Assembly: GCF_030070105.1 (NCBI RefSeq)
Contig: NZ_JASJOO010000002.1
Location: 1,364,001-1,428,000 of the forward strand
DNA from: Bermanella sp. WJH001
GTDB lineage: Bacteria; Pseudomonadota; Gammaproteobacteria; Pseudomonadales; Oceanobacteraceae
Reading direction: 5' to 3'
Length of the DNA: 64,000 nt
The position numbers and the translations under genes were made by a program. Numbering within the stretch: the first letter of the stretch is position 1; every line of letters starts with the position of its first letter. This document shows, in pieces, positions 24,803-33,377 of this stretch. The notes under the pieces were generated by a model, which searched no databases, was not told the DNA's origin, and saw only the letters and a program-made list of their open reading frames with translations.

Positions 24803-25467
24803 GATGCACAGGTTTGATTATTTGCCTGGTTTACAGAAGCGGCTTGTTTGGCAAAAAACGTAAAAATCTGCCCGAGATCATCTTGCAGTGCTTGTGTTTG
24901 AATTTCAGCTTGGCGCTCTAACGCACTGTGAATCAGTGATACAGGAATGGCCACGCCCAAGCCCACCGCAGTGGTTAATAATGCTTGCCAAATACCACCT
25001 GATAGAACGGCTGGGTCCACTTGTGCACCAGCCATCTCCATTGCCTTGAACGCTTCGATCATACCTAACACGGTACCGAACAAACCCAAAAGCGGAGCCA
25101 CAGTTGCGATGACTTCAAGCGGTCTTAAATGGGATTTATTGTGTTGCGCTACCAAGCGCGCTTGGCGAACAACTTCTGCTTGGATACTTGACGAGTCCAG
25201 ATTGCTGCTTTTAAACAACTCAACAGCACGGGAGATAATTTGACTACGAGGGTTACGCTGACCTTGTGATAATAGCGCGATCTGCGTCACTTCACCTTGT
25301 TGTAAATAAGCGAGTAATTTTGCGGGCGTTGCATTTTTGGCAGATCGTTGTAAAACGATTTGAACACCTTTAAGCAAAATAAAGCTCGTGGCCACCACAG
25401 AAAGGCATAATAAAATGGCTACAACAGGCCCACCGATTTGTTCAATAAATGCACTGATCACTAACAT
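24799..25467 (-). CDS. exbB: ExbB/MotA/TolQ family proton-channel protein
   Basis: Inner-membrane channel subunit of 222 aa. Three helices: about 8-34 near the N-terminus, then LRPLEVIATVAPLLGLFGTVLGMIEAF (about 115-140) and ALLTTAVGLGVAIPVSLIHSAL (about 160-182), with the conserved Pro/Gly/Thr of ExbB. The start at 25467 is preferred because GGAT precedes it; an ATG at 25476 adds three residues. First gene of the six-gene iron operon, about 43 bases from the Fur box. Confidence 0.92.
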   Translation of the reverse strand: MLVISAFIEQIGGPVVAILLCLSVVATSFILLKGVQIVLQRSAKNATPAKLLAYLQQGEVTQIALLSQGQRNPRSQIISRAVELFKSSNLDSSSIQAEVVRQARLVAQHNKSHLRPLEVIATVAPLLGLFGTVLGMIEAFKAMEMAGAQVDPAVLSGGIWQALLTTAVGLGVAIPVSLIHSALERQAEIQTQALQDDLGQIFTFFAKQAASVNQANNQTCAS

Positions 25468-25509
25468 GCTTATCATCCAAAAGTATTAGTTTTTGGATGT
25501 TAATCTAAG

Positions 25510-25528
25510 TGATAATGATTATCAATGG
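25510..25528 (-). promoter_or_regulatory. Fur box of the exbB-piuC operon
   Basis: The sequence TGATAATGATTATCAATGG contains the perfect palindrome GATAATGATTATC, a very close match to the GATAATGATAATCATTATC Fur consensus, 43 bases upstream of exbB. Iron-replete Fur should repress the entire exbB-exbD-exbD-tonB-receptor-piuC unit. Confidence 0.88.
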
Positions 25529-25621
25529 CATCATTATTACTAAAGTAGCATAAAAAAACCCAAAACAATTTTGGCTTTGCAGCTAAATTGACTCAGGTTC
25601 ATAACAGGTGGCGTAAATTAA

Positions 25622-26191
25622 TTACGCTTTTTTACAGTACTCAGCAATGATCACGATATGTGAGCCATTCACCTTACCTTCAATATGTTTCGGGTTAGAG
25701 GTTAAAGAAATGTTTTTAACCAAAGTACCCTGCTTAGCAGTAAAGTTTGCGCCTTTCACCACCAAGTCTTTTACAAGTGTCACACTGTCACCCGCTTGCA
25801 ATACAGCCTTATTGACATCGTATGTGGGCTGAGCATCTTCATCAGGCAAACCTTGTTTGGCCCACTTCTCAACATCTGGATCAAGATAAAGCATATCCAA
25901 GCTATCTTGGGCCCATGTTTCACCTTTTGCAATTAAGGCAAATAGCTGTCGGTAAGCCATCACTTGCACAGGGGCCTCTTGGCTCCACATGCTGTCATTA
26001 AGGCAGCGCCAGTGGTTAACATCCATGCTAGTGGGATCAGAGATTTGGTTTCGGCATGTTTCGCATACCACAATGCTTTGATCTAAGCTGCCGTCTGAGG
26101 GCTCCACCGCATATGCAGATAGCTGTTCAGTTGATGTACATAATTCACACTTATTATCACTGCGTTGCAGCAAGGCTTGTTCGACACTCAT
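25622..26191 (-). CDS. PhnA/YjdM-family zinc-ribbon protein
   Basis: Cytoplasmic protein of 189 aa. An N-terminal zinc ribbon (CELC ... CETC, residues about 16-48) is followed by a linker and the C-terminal PhnA domain (VLQAGDSVTLVKDLVVKGANFTAKQ, then IEGKVNGSHIVIIAEYCKKA). E. coli YjdM is called PhnA for historic reasons, but is not the phosphonoacetate hydrolase and its role is unknown. ATG 26191 begins directly before the ribbon; longer frames to 26293 add unrelated sequence. A broken copy of its 3' end lies at 19947-20036. The gene is divergent from the GST gene and follows the iron operon's promoter region. Confidence 0.88.
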   Translation of the reverse strand: MSVEQALLQRSDNKCELCTSTEQLSAYAVEPSDGSLDQSIVVCETCRNQISDPTSMDVNHWRCLNDSMWSQEAPVQVMAYRQLFALIAKGETWAQDSLDMLYLDPDVEKWAKQGLPDEDAQPTYDVNKAVLQAGDSVTLVKDLVVKGANFTAKQGTLVKNISLTSNPKHIEGKVNGSHIVIIAEYCKKA

Positions 26192-26345
26192 GATTTCACA
26201 CTTAATTGACGTACATTTTGGGCGGGTATTGTAGCGCTTTTGCCACAAACAATCTTGATCTGCGTAATCGGCTCGACAATCCATGAAAAGCAATCCAATC
26301 TACTGCCTCGTGCGTATAAGAGCCACAACTATAAAAGAGCTAAAC

Positions 26346-27017
26346 ATGATTACTTTACATCACCTAAATAACTCCCGATCCCAGCGTATTATTTGGTTAT
26401 TAGAAGAACTTGGCATCGAATACAACATTCAGTTTTACCAACGGGACCCTATTACAATTTTGGCTCCTCAAAGCCTAAAAGATGTACACCCTCTAGGTAA
26501 AAGCCCTGTCATTACCGATGATGCAACCGGTATTACCCTAGCGGAAAGTGGCGCTATTATTGAGTATTTAATCGCCAAGTACGGCTCGCAATTCAAGCCT
26601 AGCGAAAGCGATGATCAATATTGGCAGTATATTTATTGGCTTCATTTTAGTGAGGGTTCATTGATGCCGCCTATGGTCATGCGCCTAGTGTTCATGAAAA
26701 TGCGCTCAGCACCTATGCCGTTTTTTATTAAACCGGTGGCAAAAATGCTGGCAGATAAAGTCCTTAAAAGCTTTGTGTCACCCAATATTAAACATTCACT
26801 GGCTTATATCGAGTCTCATCTTGAAAAGAACTCTTGGTTTTGCGGTGATCAACTAACCGGTGCTGATTTTCAAATGAGTTTTCCATTAGAAGCATCTGCA
26901 GCACGGGGACTCATCGGTGATGAATATCCAAATATCAAAAAGTATGTAAAAACCTTTCAAGCTCGCCCAGCCTATCAGGCCGGTTTAGCCAAAGGCGGCG
27001 AATACGACTACGCCTAG
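26346..27017 (+). CDS. glutathione S-transferase family protein
   Basis: Protein of 223 aa. The N-terminal thioredoxin-like domain (ITLHHLNNSRSQRIIWLLEELG, then HPLGKSPVITDD and ITLAESGAIIEYL, the usual cis-Pro and Glu-Ser glutathione contacts) is followed by an all-helical C-domain with SWFCGDQLTGADFQMSFPLEA. The catalytic residue is probably Ser in NSRSQ. The ATG at 26346 starts the domain; AAGAG lies eight bases upstream. Stand-alone gene with its own terminator. Substrate unknown. Confidence 0.9.
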   Translation: MITLHHLNNSRSQRIIWLLEELGIEYNIQFYQRDPITILAPQSLKDVHPLGKSPVITDDATGITLAESGAIIEYLIAKYGSQFKPSESDDQYWQYIYWLHFSEGSLMPPMVMRLVFMKMRSAPMPFFIKPVAKMLADKVLKSFVSPNIKHSLAYIESHLEKNSWFCGDQLTGADFQMSFPLEASAARGLIGDEYPNIKKYVKTFQARPAYQAGLAKGGEYDYA

Positions 27018-27030
27018 GCTCAGCCTCCTT

Positions 27031-27075
27031 TAAATGCCCCTAATATGAACCAATATCAAGGGGCATTTAGTTTTT
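27031..27075 (+). terminator. terminator after the GST gene
   Basis: TAAATGCCCCT (27031-27041) pairs with AGGGGCATTTA (27059-27069), followed by GTTTTT. Ends the GST transcript. Confidence 0.85.
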
Positions 27076-27138
27076 ATCATTACCCAAGCTGTGCCCCCTT
27101 TGCTAAAATCTGCCCATATTTTTATACGAGTGGATACC

Positions 27139-28242
27139 ATGGCTCAGGCTCAAAATGTATTAGCGGTAAATAACGACCTTCCAATTCGTACCGACAAACC
27201 TGTACACAGTGGCAAAGTTCGCAGTGTCTACTGGCTTACCGAAGCTGATAGCAAACGCCTGATTGCAGAAAAAGGCTACAATGTTGCATCCGATGCCCCC
27301 CTTGCCATCATGGTCATTAGTGATCGCATCAGTGCATTTGACTGTATCTGGCACGGTGAAGGCGGCCTACAGGGTATCCCTGGAAAAGGCGCTGCACTGA
27401 ATGCTATTTCAAATCATTGGTTTCAGTTATTCAAAGACAATGGACTAGCCGATAGCCATATCCTTGATATCCCTCACCCTTTTGTATGGATTGTTCAAAA
27501 AGCTCGACCAGTGATGATCGAGGCCATTTGCCGATCTTATATTACTGGCTCCATGTGGCGTTCATACAGTAAAGGTGAGCGTGAGTTCTGCGGTATTCAA
27601 TTACCCGACGGTTTAGGCAAGGACCAAAAACTGCCAGAGCTATTAATGACACCCAGTACCAAGGGCATTTTAAAAGGTATTCCCGGTGTGCCTGAACAAG
27701 ATGATGTGAATGTGAGCCGTCAAGACATTCGTGATAACTACGCTGCGTTTAACCTTAAAAGTGAACAAGACATCGACCTGTACGAAAAGCTACTCAGCGA
27801 AGGGTTTAATGTGATCAGTAACGCGCTTGCTGAGATTGATCAAATTTTTGTGGATACCAAATTCGAATTTGGTTACGTAAGCGATGCAAATGGCATTGAA
27901 AAACTGATTTACATGGATGAAGTGGGCACACCCGATAGTTCACGTATTTGGGATGGCCAGCAATACCAACAAGGCAAGGTTGTAGAAAACAGCAAAGAAG
28001 GTTTCCGACAATTACTGCTGAATCACTTCCCAGACCCTGATATTTTATTAAACAAAGATCGTATGGACGAACGAGAAGCCCTTGCACGTGATAATGCTTT
28101 GCCTGCTGAAGTGTTTGAACAAGTCAGCCAAACCTATATTGGTATTGCTGAGAAAATCATTGGACGCCCATTACATCTTTCACAAAATCCAAAACAAGAA
28201 ATCATTGATGTTCTTAAACATGATTATGGTTTGATTGATTAA
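27139..28242 (+). CDS. purC: phosphoribosylaminoimidazole-succinocarboxamide synthase (SAICAR synthetase)
   Basis: De novo purine synthesis enzyme: joins CAIR and aspartate using ATP. At 367 aa it is the long form rather than the about 237-aa E. coli type. Recognisable signatures: the N-terminal [10 protein letters not shown] loop, [46 protein letters not shown] and IDTKFEFG-like [10 protein letters not shown] followed by [14 protein letters not shown]. The start at 27139 agrees with family N-termini. It stands alone between two terminators, with no other pur gene in the window. Confidence 0.95.
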   Translation: MAQAQNVLAVNNDLPIRTDKPVHSGKVRSVYWLTEADSKRLIAEKGYNVASDAPLAIMVISDRISAFDCIWHGEGGLQGIPGKGAALNAISNHWFQLFKDNGLADSHILDIPHPFVWIVQKARPVMIEAICRSYITGSMWRSYSKGEREFCGIQLPDGLGKDQKLPELLMTPSTKGILKGIPGVPEQDDVNVSRQDIRDNYAAFNLKSEQDIDLYEKLLSEGFNVISNALAEIDQIFVDTKFEFGYVSDANGIEKLIYMDEVGTPDSSRIWDGQQYQQGKVVENSKEGFRQLLLNHFPDPDILLNKDRMDEREALARDNALPAEVFEQVSQTYIGIAEKIIGRPLHLSQNPKQEIIDVLKHDYGLID

Positions 28243-28270
28243 TTGCCCGGTTTAATCGGCTAAAAATTAA

Positions 28271-28306
28271 AAGCGGGTATTGATCAATCAATACCCGCTT
28301 TTTTTT
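28271..28306 (+). terminator. terminator after purC
   Basis: AAGCGGGTATTGA / TCAATACCCGCTT (28271-28283 and 28288-28300) with a TCAA loop and a run of eight T. Strong. Confidence 0.95.
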
Positions 28307-28324
28307 GTTAAAACAATTTAGTCT

Positions 28325-30706
28325 TTATTGCGGCTGCAAAGTTAACACCCACTTAGTTGGGCCAGGTAAAAATGATGAAGCACGCCCATCTACCCAATCA
28401 CCGTGCCCAGCATCATAATAAGATGACAACGGGTGCCCACTTTGGCCTGTGGCCATATGAAAATAACCGTCTTCTTCATGACCTGGGGAAACTGCAAATC
28501 GCTGTGACGCGCCAGAGCTCGGCTTTTGTACACGTGGCATATAGGTATCACCACTCATTTTTACCGCAGGCATATCCAATAACAACCCCAACATGGGTAC
28601 CGCTTTGCTAAGCGGGTGTTGAATCGATAAAGTATTCGTATCCCCCCATGTAATGTCATGTAAATGACCACCCTCTTTTAATAATGTGTTAAGGGTTTTA
28701 TCAAGCATGGCAAATAGAAATTCATTCCATGTTTGAAAACCTACAGGCACATGTTCGTGTGGCTGCTCAGTTATCAACTGCCAAACTGGATACTCGATAA
28801 AATTATCAATAGACGATGGCCAAAATTCATTACTGTTAGCATCTAAATAGCGGTAAATGCTACCAGCTGTTTGATCCACAATGTTTTCGCGAAAACGCTT
28901 AACTAATAGATAACCTGAGCTGGTACTGCTTGCTCGTGCTTCCCAGTTATTTAATGCATTAATAACATCGCTATAATCTTCTTTATTGTCAGAGACTAAA
29001 GTCAAAAGCAAGTCATGCCAGCGCTGTAAAAATACCGCTCGGTCGTCCAGTTGTATGTCTAAAAAATCTTGTTCACTAAATTGATTTATTGCATACAAAT
29101 CATCACGAATCTGTTTTTGTCTTGGCCCTAACGCGTAATTATTGACGCCTACTTTTTTAAGTGCATCTCCACTAACAATACGGGCATTGGCTGTCCAAAT
29201 TCGATCATCGTTAGGGTTTACAACTTTAGGGTAATCCTCAACAGGCAAATATCCTTGCCAACCCTTATCACCTTGGCTCCAATCTTGTGGTAGTTGGCTG
29301 CCGCTATAGTGTTTACCCATTCCAGTTTCAAAACCAAAACGCTGCGGTAATCGTCCCATAATCGTCCACGCTTGATTACCCGCTTTATCCACCACATTTA
29401 AGTTTTGTCCCGGTACACCAGACTCCGCTGCGATGGCTAACGCCTCATTGACATCATCAGCGGTTTCTAAATCCAGCAACCTAAAGTTAATACCTTCAAC
29501 ATCGTGAGCCACCCAACGCATGGCTAGTAATTCACCTTTTTGATTTTCACCAATGACAGGGCCCCATTGTGTTCGTTTTATTTTAGCCTGTTCATTTTTT
29601 TTGCCTTTTATTTTGATGGTCTCTAGTTCTAAATCAAAATCCACAAATCCCGCTTTGGTTAAATACTGGGTTTTTTCCTCATTTGTTTTTAACACAATGA
29701 CATCATGGTAATCCCCTTGGCTGTTTGTAAACCCCCATGCAATATGCTCATTACTACCCACTACAATCGCTGGCGTGCCGGGTAAACTAGCCCCTGTCAT
29801 ACGTCGCCCGTCACTTAGATACCAGCTCGCTCGATACCAAATATTAGGTACTCTTAACTTTAAGTGCATATCATCAGCAACCATGGCTGAACCGTGTTTG
29901 GTTAAATCCCCCGAAACAGACCAATTATTAGAGCCGTAATGTATTTGATCAAAAAACTGGTAGTCGCTGGTTTGTTCGGCATTGCGAATATCTTGTGAGA
30001 ATGAGGCCAAAGGTTTTTTAGGTATGCTTGTATTTTCTTTTAATGGCTGCCCCTGTAAAGGTGCGTCCCAATAGCCCCCTTGGCTGGTCAGAAAGTCAAA
30101 CCAATCTTGTGGTAATTCGTCCTTCATTACCGCTAATGAACGCTCACTTTGGCTCCACTGTGGCTGCAAATCAATGTACATGCTAATTAAAACCAAAGCG
30201 CTATCTGCATGCTGCCACAATGCGGGTGTCGTATTTAAAATATGATATTCAAACGGCTTTTCTTCTAAAGAGTTTATACCGGCATTTACACCTAGGGTGT
30301 ATGCCTGCAAAATGGTTTTATGCTGCTCAGGTAATGCATCAACTGCTAACTGGGCACGTTTTCTAAATTGATGAACTCGCATTTTACGATCAACGTTAAG
30401 CGCCCGATCACCAAATAATTCACTCAATTCCCCTGCGCTATTCTTACGTAGTAGGTCCATTTGAAATAAACGCTCTTGCGCATGCAAAAAACCTAAAGCA
30501 AATGCCGTATCACTGCGCGCCCCTGTTTGAATGGTGGGAATGCCTTGCTCATCTCGCTCAATAGTCACGGTATTGTGTAAATCAGAAAAGGCATAAGTAC
30601 CATCAAGCAAAGGTAAACTTTGTCTAAGGCTAATATAGAAATACATACAGGTAAGCAGTAATAACACAAGTAAGACAGACAAGGTTACTTTTAATGTTCG
30701 AACCAT
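28325..30706 (-). CDS. penicillin acylase family Ntn-hydrolase
   Basis: Exported or membrane-anchored amidase precursor of 793 aa. An N-terminal helix (VTLSVLLVLLLLTCMYFYI) is followed by the alpha chain, a spacer and the beta chain. The beta chain begins at the autoprocessing site YG/SNNWSVSG: Ser at about 259 becomes the N-terminal nucleophile, and later conserved features include VADDMHLKLRVPN, WGFTNSQGDYHDV and the Asn in NPNDDRIWTANARI. The start is set by GGAG before ATG 30706. Family members cleave penicillins, N-acyl-homoserine lactones (PvdQ, QuiP) or other acyl amides; the sequence does not decide which. It follows the Zor-like module, 80 bases after its last stop. Confidence 0.92.
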   Translation of the reverse strand: MVRTLKVTLSVLLVLLLLTCMYFYISLRQSLPLLDGTYAFSDLHNTVTIERDEQGIPTIQTGARSDTAFALGFLHAQERLFQMDLLRKNSAGELSELFGDRALNVDRKMRVHQFRKRAQLAVDALPEQHKTILQAYTLGVNAGINSLEEKPFEYHILNTTPALWQHADSALVLISMYIDLQPQWSQSERSLAVMKDELPQDWFDFLTSQGGYWDAPLQGQPLKENTSIPKKPLASFSQDIRNAEQTSDYQFFDQIHYGSNNWSVSGDLTKHGSAMVADDMHLKLRVPNIWYRASWYLSDGRRMTGASLPGTPAIVVGSNEHIAWGFTNSQGDYHDVIVLKTNEEKTQYLTKAGFVDFDLELETIKIKGKKNEQAKIKRTQWGPVIGENQKGELLAMRWVAHDVEGINFRLLDLETADDVNEALAIAAESGVPGQNLNVVDKAGNQAWTIMGRLPQRFGFETGMGKHYSGSQLPQDWSQGDKGWQGYLPVEDYPKVVNPNDDRIWTANARIVSGDALKKVGVNNYALGPRQKQIRDDLYAINQFSEQDFLDIQLDDRAVFLQRWHDLLLTLVSDNKEDYSDVINALNNWEARASSTSSGYLLVKRFRENIVDQTAGSIYRYLDANSNEFWPSSIDNFIEYPVWQLITEQPHEHVPVGFQTWNEFLFAMLDKTLNTLLKEGGHLHDITWGDTNTLSIQHPLSKAVPMLGLLLDMPAVKMSGDTYMPRVQKPSSGASQRFAVSPGHEEDGYFHMATGQSGHPLSSYYDAGHGDWVDGRASSFLPGPTKWVLTLQPQ

Positions 30707-30786
30707 GATTAGCTCCAATATTATTTTTATAATGGGACAAGTGTGTCACACATAAAACATATTGAGAAAGGCCAATTCGGCCAAGA

Positions 30787-31266
30787 CTAAGGTTTAAATA
30801 TAGATGATTTTGTTGTAATAAATCGACTTAGATTAAAGTCTTTGATGATTTTTTCATTATACTGTTGATGACGATGTCGGTAAGCATCGAACCCTTCGTA
30901 ACTAACAGCATGTAAACAATAAGGACAATTCTGCTCACCATTAAGCAAACTAATACATGTAGTCGCCTCGGTTCTCACAAGCTGGCCTTGGCTTATTTTC
31001 TTTTTAATTTCATCACATAACGCAAAATGAAATAAACCATCAACCTTAATAATTACCGGACTATTTTTAAAATATAATAAATTTTCAGATCCAGATCGAA
31101 GGGTATTACCCTCTATATCAACCCATTGTTTTGCAAGCAGTTGCCGGTTCTCCCAGCTTAAATGCAAATCAGGATTAAATAATTCAAAGCGCCCTAATTG
31201 CTCAGCTCCCATTTTTTTGCGTAAAACATTGAGTGTCTCATCAAGGGTAAAATCATAGAGGTTCAT
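30787..31266 (-). CDS. unrecognised four-cysteine protein of the ZorAB-like module
   Basis: Soluble protein of 159 aa, family not recognised. Cys84, Cys104 and a CPYC pair (114, 117) followed by His119 could bind one zinc or form a redox pair. The C-terminus is rich in His, Arg and Lys (AYRHRHQQYNEKI). The N-terminal third has the look of a helical domain with FNPDLHLSWENRQLLAKQW. There is no signal peptide. Its ATG overlaps the stop of the ZorB-like gene by four bases, so translation is coupled and it belongs functionally to the motor. It occupies the place of the effector genes (zorCD, zorE) in Zorya loci but resembles none of them by size or motif. Confidence 0.65.
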   Translation of the reverse strand: MNLYDFTLDETLNVLRKKMGAEQLGRFELFNPDLHLSWENRQLLAKQWVDIEGNTLRSGSENLLYFKNSPVIIKVDGLFHFALCDEIKKKISQGQLVRTEATTCISLLNGEQNCPYCLHAVSYEGFDAYRHRHQQYNEKIIKDFNLSRFITTKSSIFKP

Positions 31267-31979
31267 GGTAAAACATCTTCTAAAATAGAGGCTATCTTAC
31301 CTTCCGCATCAGTTCGTACTTTAAATTCAACCCGACGCGAGCGCTCATCATCTTCATTACCTAAGTTATCTTGTACAACCTTTGCTGAGGATAAACCATT
31401 TGCTGTTAAATACGTTTTTAGCCATTTTTTTTCATTGGTCACCTCGGGTAAATTTAATAAGTATGCCAAGGTACTGCGCGTGCGTGCTTGCGATAATGCC
31501 ATGTTGTAAATATAAGCATCATCATCACTTATTGCGCCTAACCAAGCACTGGAGGTATGACCTTCTATGCGTACTTCTAAAATATCGTTGCGGTATTTAT
31601 CTGCGGTAATAATGCCAAGATAACGAGGGAAAAAATCAGCCAAGATGGTTTGGAATTCTGGGTTGAGTTCTGAGTCGCCTTTTGCAAACAACAGCTCAGT
31701 TTTATTGAATCGAAAGGTTAGATCTTCTTGTATTTCAGCGCCCCAACTTTTAAGGTCAGGTTCAAATTCTGCTAATAAATCTTGATATAACTGAGTGCGT
31801 AAATGATCATACAGAATGGCAACATCTGTTATTTTTTTTCTTTGCAGCTCAACATTAATCATAAATACAATGGATATTAATAAAAATACCATCATCAAAC
31901 CTGCCATCAAGTCACTTACCGCAACCCAATGTCCTTCTTGCTCTTTTATACCGCCTAGTTTTTCTTCATCTGTGAGCAT
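31263..31979 (-). CDS. ZorB-like MotB/OmpA-domain stator protein
   Basis: Protein of 238 aa with a short cytoplasmic N-terminus, one helix (about 22-43) that begins VSDLMAGLMMVFLLISIVFM with Asp23 in the ion-binding position, and a C-terminal OmpA-like peptidoglycan-binding domain (VRIEGHTSSAW, MALSQARTRSTLAYLL, GLSSAKVV, DDERSRRVEFKV). The SDLMxGLMMxFL helix is the mark of ZorB and its relatives, differing from flagellar MotB (no Pro-Asp motif) and from TolR/ExbD. It starts three bases after the ZorA-like stop. Together they should form a 5:2 ion-driven complex spanning the inner membrane and anchored in peptidoglycan. Confidence 0.78.
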   Translation of the reverse strand: MLTDEEKLGGIKEQEGHWVAVSDLMAGLMMVFLLISIVFMINVELQRKKITDVAILYDHLRTQLYQDLLAEFEPDLKSWGAEIQEDLTFRFNKTELLFAKGDSELNPEFQTILADFFPRYLGIITADKYRNDILEVRIEGHTSSAWLGAISDDDAYIYNMALSQARTRSTLAYLLNLPEVTNEKKWLKTYLTANGLSSAKVVQDNLGNEDDERSRRVEFKVRTDAEGKIASILEDVLP

Positions 31980-31982
31980 ATA

Positions 31983-33224
31983 TTAACCCTTGCTTTCGGC
32001 TAATTTAACCAGCTCATGCAGTCTATCGGTTAATGGCCCATAATCTTGTACAAATTTTTCGCTTAATGCACCCAGCTGCTGACCAAGGGTCTTCAGTGAT
32101 TTATTTAATTCTTGCTCCAAGGCCGCATCCAATTTGGCAATTTTTTTATCACTTTTAATCAGGCTTTGCATAATTTGATGATCAAGTTTTTCAAATGCAG
32201 CAGTATAAGATTGTTGCAATGTGTCACTTAACTGCCCGGTTGTAGCTGACATGCTTTGTGTGGTTTTACTGAGCATGTTTTCCATACGGGTATTATATTG
32301 TTCAAGCGTCGAAGCTAAGCCGGTTGTTAAAAAAGTAATACGCTCTTCCAATTGAGGCAAACCTTGACCCGCCTCACTGACCAGCGTTGCCAAGCCCGTT
32401 AAATGTTTGTCTAACACATCACGTTGTGTATTTAAGCCTTGCAGCATATTGCCAAGACTTTCACTGATGCCATTAAAAGATTCTGCATGATGCACCATAT
32501 TCTCAAAAGCATCGGTTGCTTGAACCATAGAATGGCCGATACGCTGTTGATTATCAGCCAACTCAACTAATTGCTGTTTATATTCTTTTTGCCATTGCAG
32601 CATACTGCCAACACTTTCATTAAGCCGCTTAAAGTTCTCACCGTATTGCTCATCAATTTTGGTATTGAAATCACGCATAACCACGGCCAAGGCTTCTATC
32701 AATGCTTTTGTATTGGCTTCTACCATTTTTTCTTGGTAATGCTGCATAGCAATAATCAAATCATCACTTTGGCGTTTCTGCTCAACACGCATTAATGCAA
32801 CCTGCTGATATGCCGTATTGTCTGGATCTTGACTTAGCGCTTTGAGGATCGCCTGCATTGAGTCATTTAAATCATCAATACTGGTTGTGCGCTGATGATG
32901 CTCCTCTTTATGGGTCGCATCCATCACAGCACGAAACTTTATGGTCAATGCCCCTAACAACCCAGCAATAGACGACCAGAATGCGGTTTTAAGACCACTT
33001 AATAGCTGAGGTACACTATCTTGAAGGTGTTGGGTATCAAAATCACTTAAACCCAGCGCAACACCAAGAAAAGTACCAAAGATACCGATGCTGGTTAAAA
33101 TCGTCGGCGCCGACTCTGCCGTGCGAGAGCTGTAGCGAAAGAATTGAAAGTACACCGTTAACATAACGATGATACTGATCAGGACTAGCGTCCAAGGGGA
33201 AAGCTGAAGAAGCTGCTCGAGCAT
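31983..33224 (-). CDS. ZorA-like MotA/TolQ/ExbB channel protein with long coiled-coil tail
   Basis: Protein of 413 aa. Three helices in the first 100 residues: 12-30, then APTILTSIGIFGTFLGVALGL (about 39-59) and LKTAFWSSIAGLLGALTI (about 78-95), with the conserved Thr/Ser and Pro of MotA-type channels and the ZorA-like segment SDFDTQHLQDSVPQLLSGL between. From about 100 to the end is a long, mostly helical, heptad-rich cytoplasmic tail (apolipoprotein-like repeats of Gln, Leu, Thr). Such a tail is the defining feature of ZorA and is absent from ExbB/TolQ. ATAAGGATT gives the ribosome binding site. First gene of the three-gene unit. Confidence 0.78.
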   Translation of the reverse strand: MLEQLLQLSPWTLVLISIIVMLTVYFQFFRYSSRTAESAPTILTSIGIFGTFLGVALGLSDFDTQHLQDSVPQLLSGLKTAFWSSIAGLLGALTIKFRAVMDATHKEEHHQRTTSIDDLNDSMQAILKALSQDPDNTAYQQVALMRVEQKRQSDDLIIAMQHYQEKMVEANTKALIEALAVVMRDFNTKIDEQYGENFKRLNESVGSMLQWQKEYKQQLVELADNQQRIGHSMVQATDAFENMVHHAESFNGISESLGNMLQGLNTQRDVLDKHLTGLATLVSEAGQGLPQLEERITFLTTGLASTLEQYNTRMENMLSKTTQSMSATTGQLSDTLQQSYTAAFEKLDHQIMQSLIKSDKKIAKLDAALEQELNKSLKTLGQQLGALSEKFVQDYGPLTDRLHELVKLAESKG

Positions 33225-33377
33225 AATCCTTATCCATAAGGCTCATTTATCGACTGCTATGAGCAATTATTATTCTGGTCTAATACACGCCTGTATTGCT
33301 ATAGCTTAGACTAGGGATATGCACGGTGCCTTGTAATCTTAGTTAATACGGCGCACTTTAACTAAACTTGTGAGAAA

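Noticed and set aside
30787-33224. Calling the locus a complete Zorya system
   Set aside because: No ZorC, ZorD, ZorE or other known effector is present; only the two motor genes resemble Zorya, so it is reported as Zor-like.
33043-33246. 67-codon minus-strand frame overlapping the start of the ZorA-like gene
   Set aside because: It lies in another frame of the ZorA-like coding sequence, has no family resemblance and stops inside it.
33304-33314. CTTAGACTAGG upstream of the ZorA-like gene as a third copy of the shared element
   Set aside because: Only the first eight bases agree and there is no tandem repeat.
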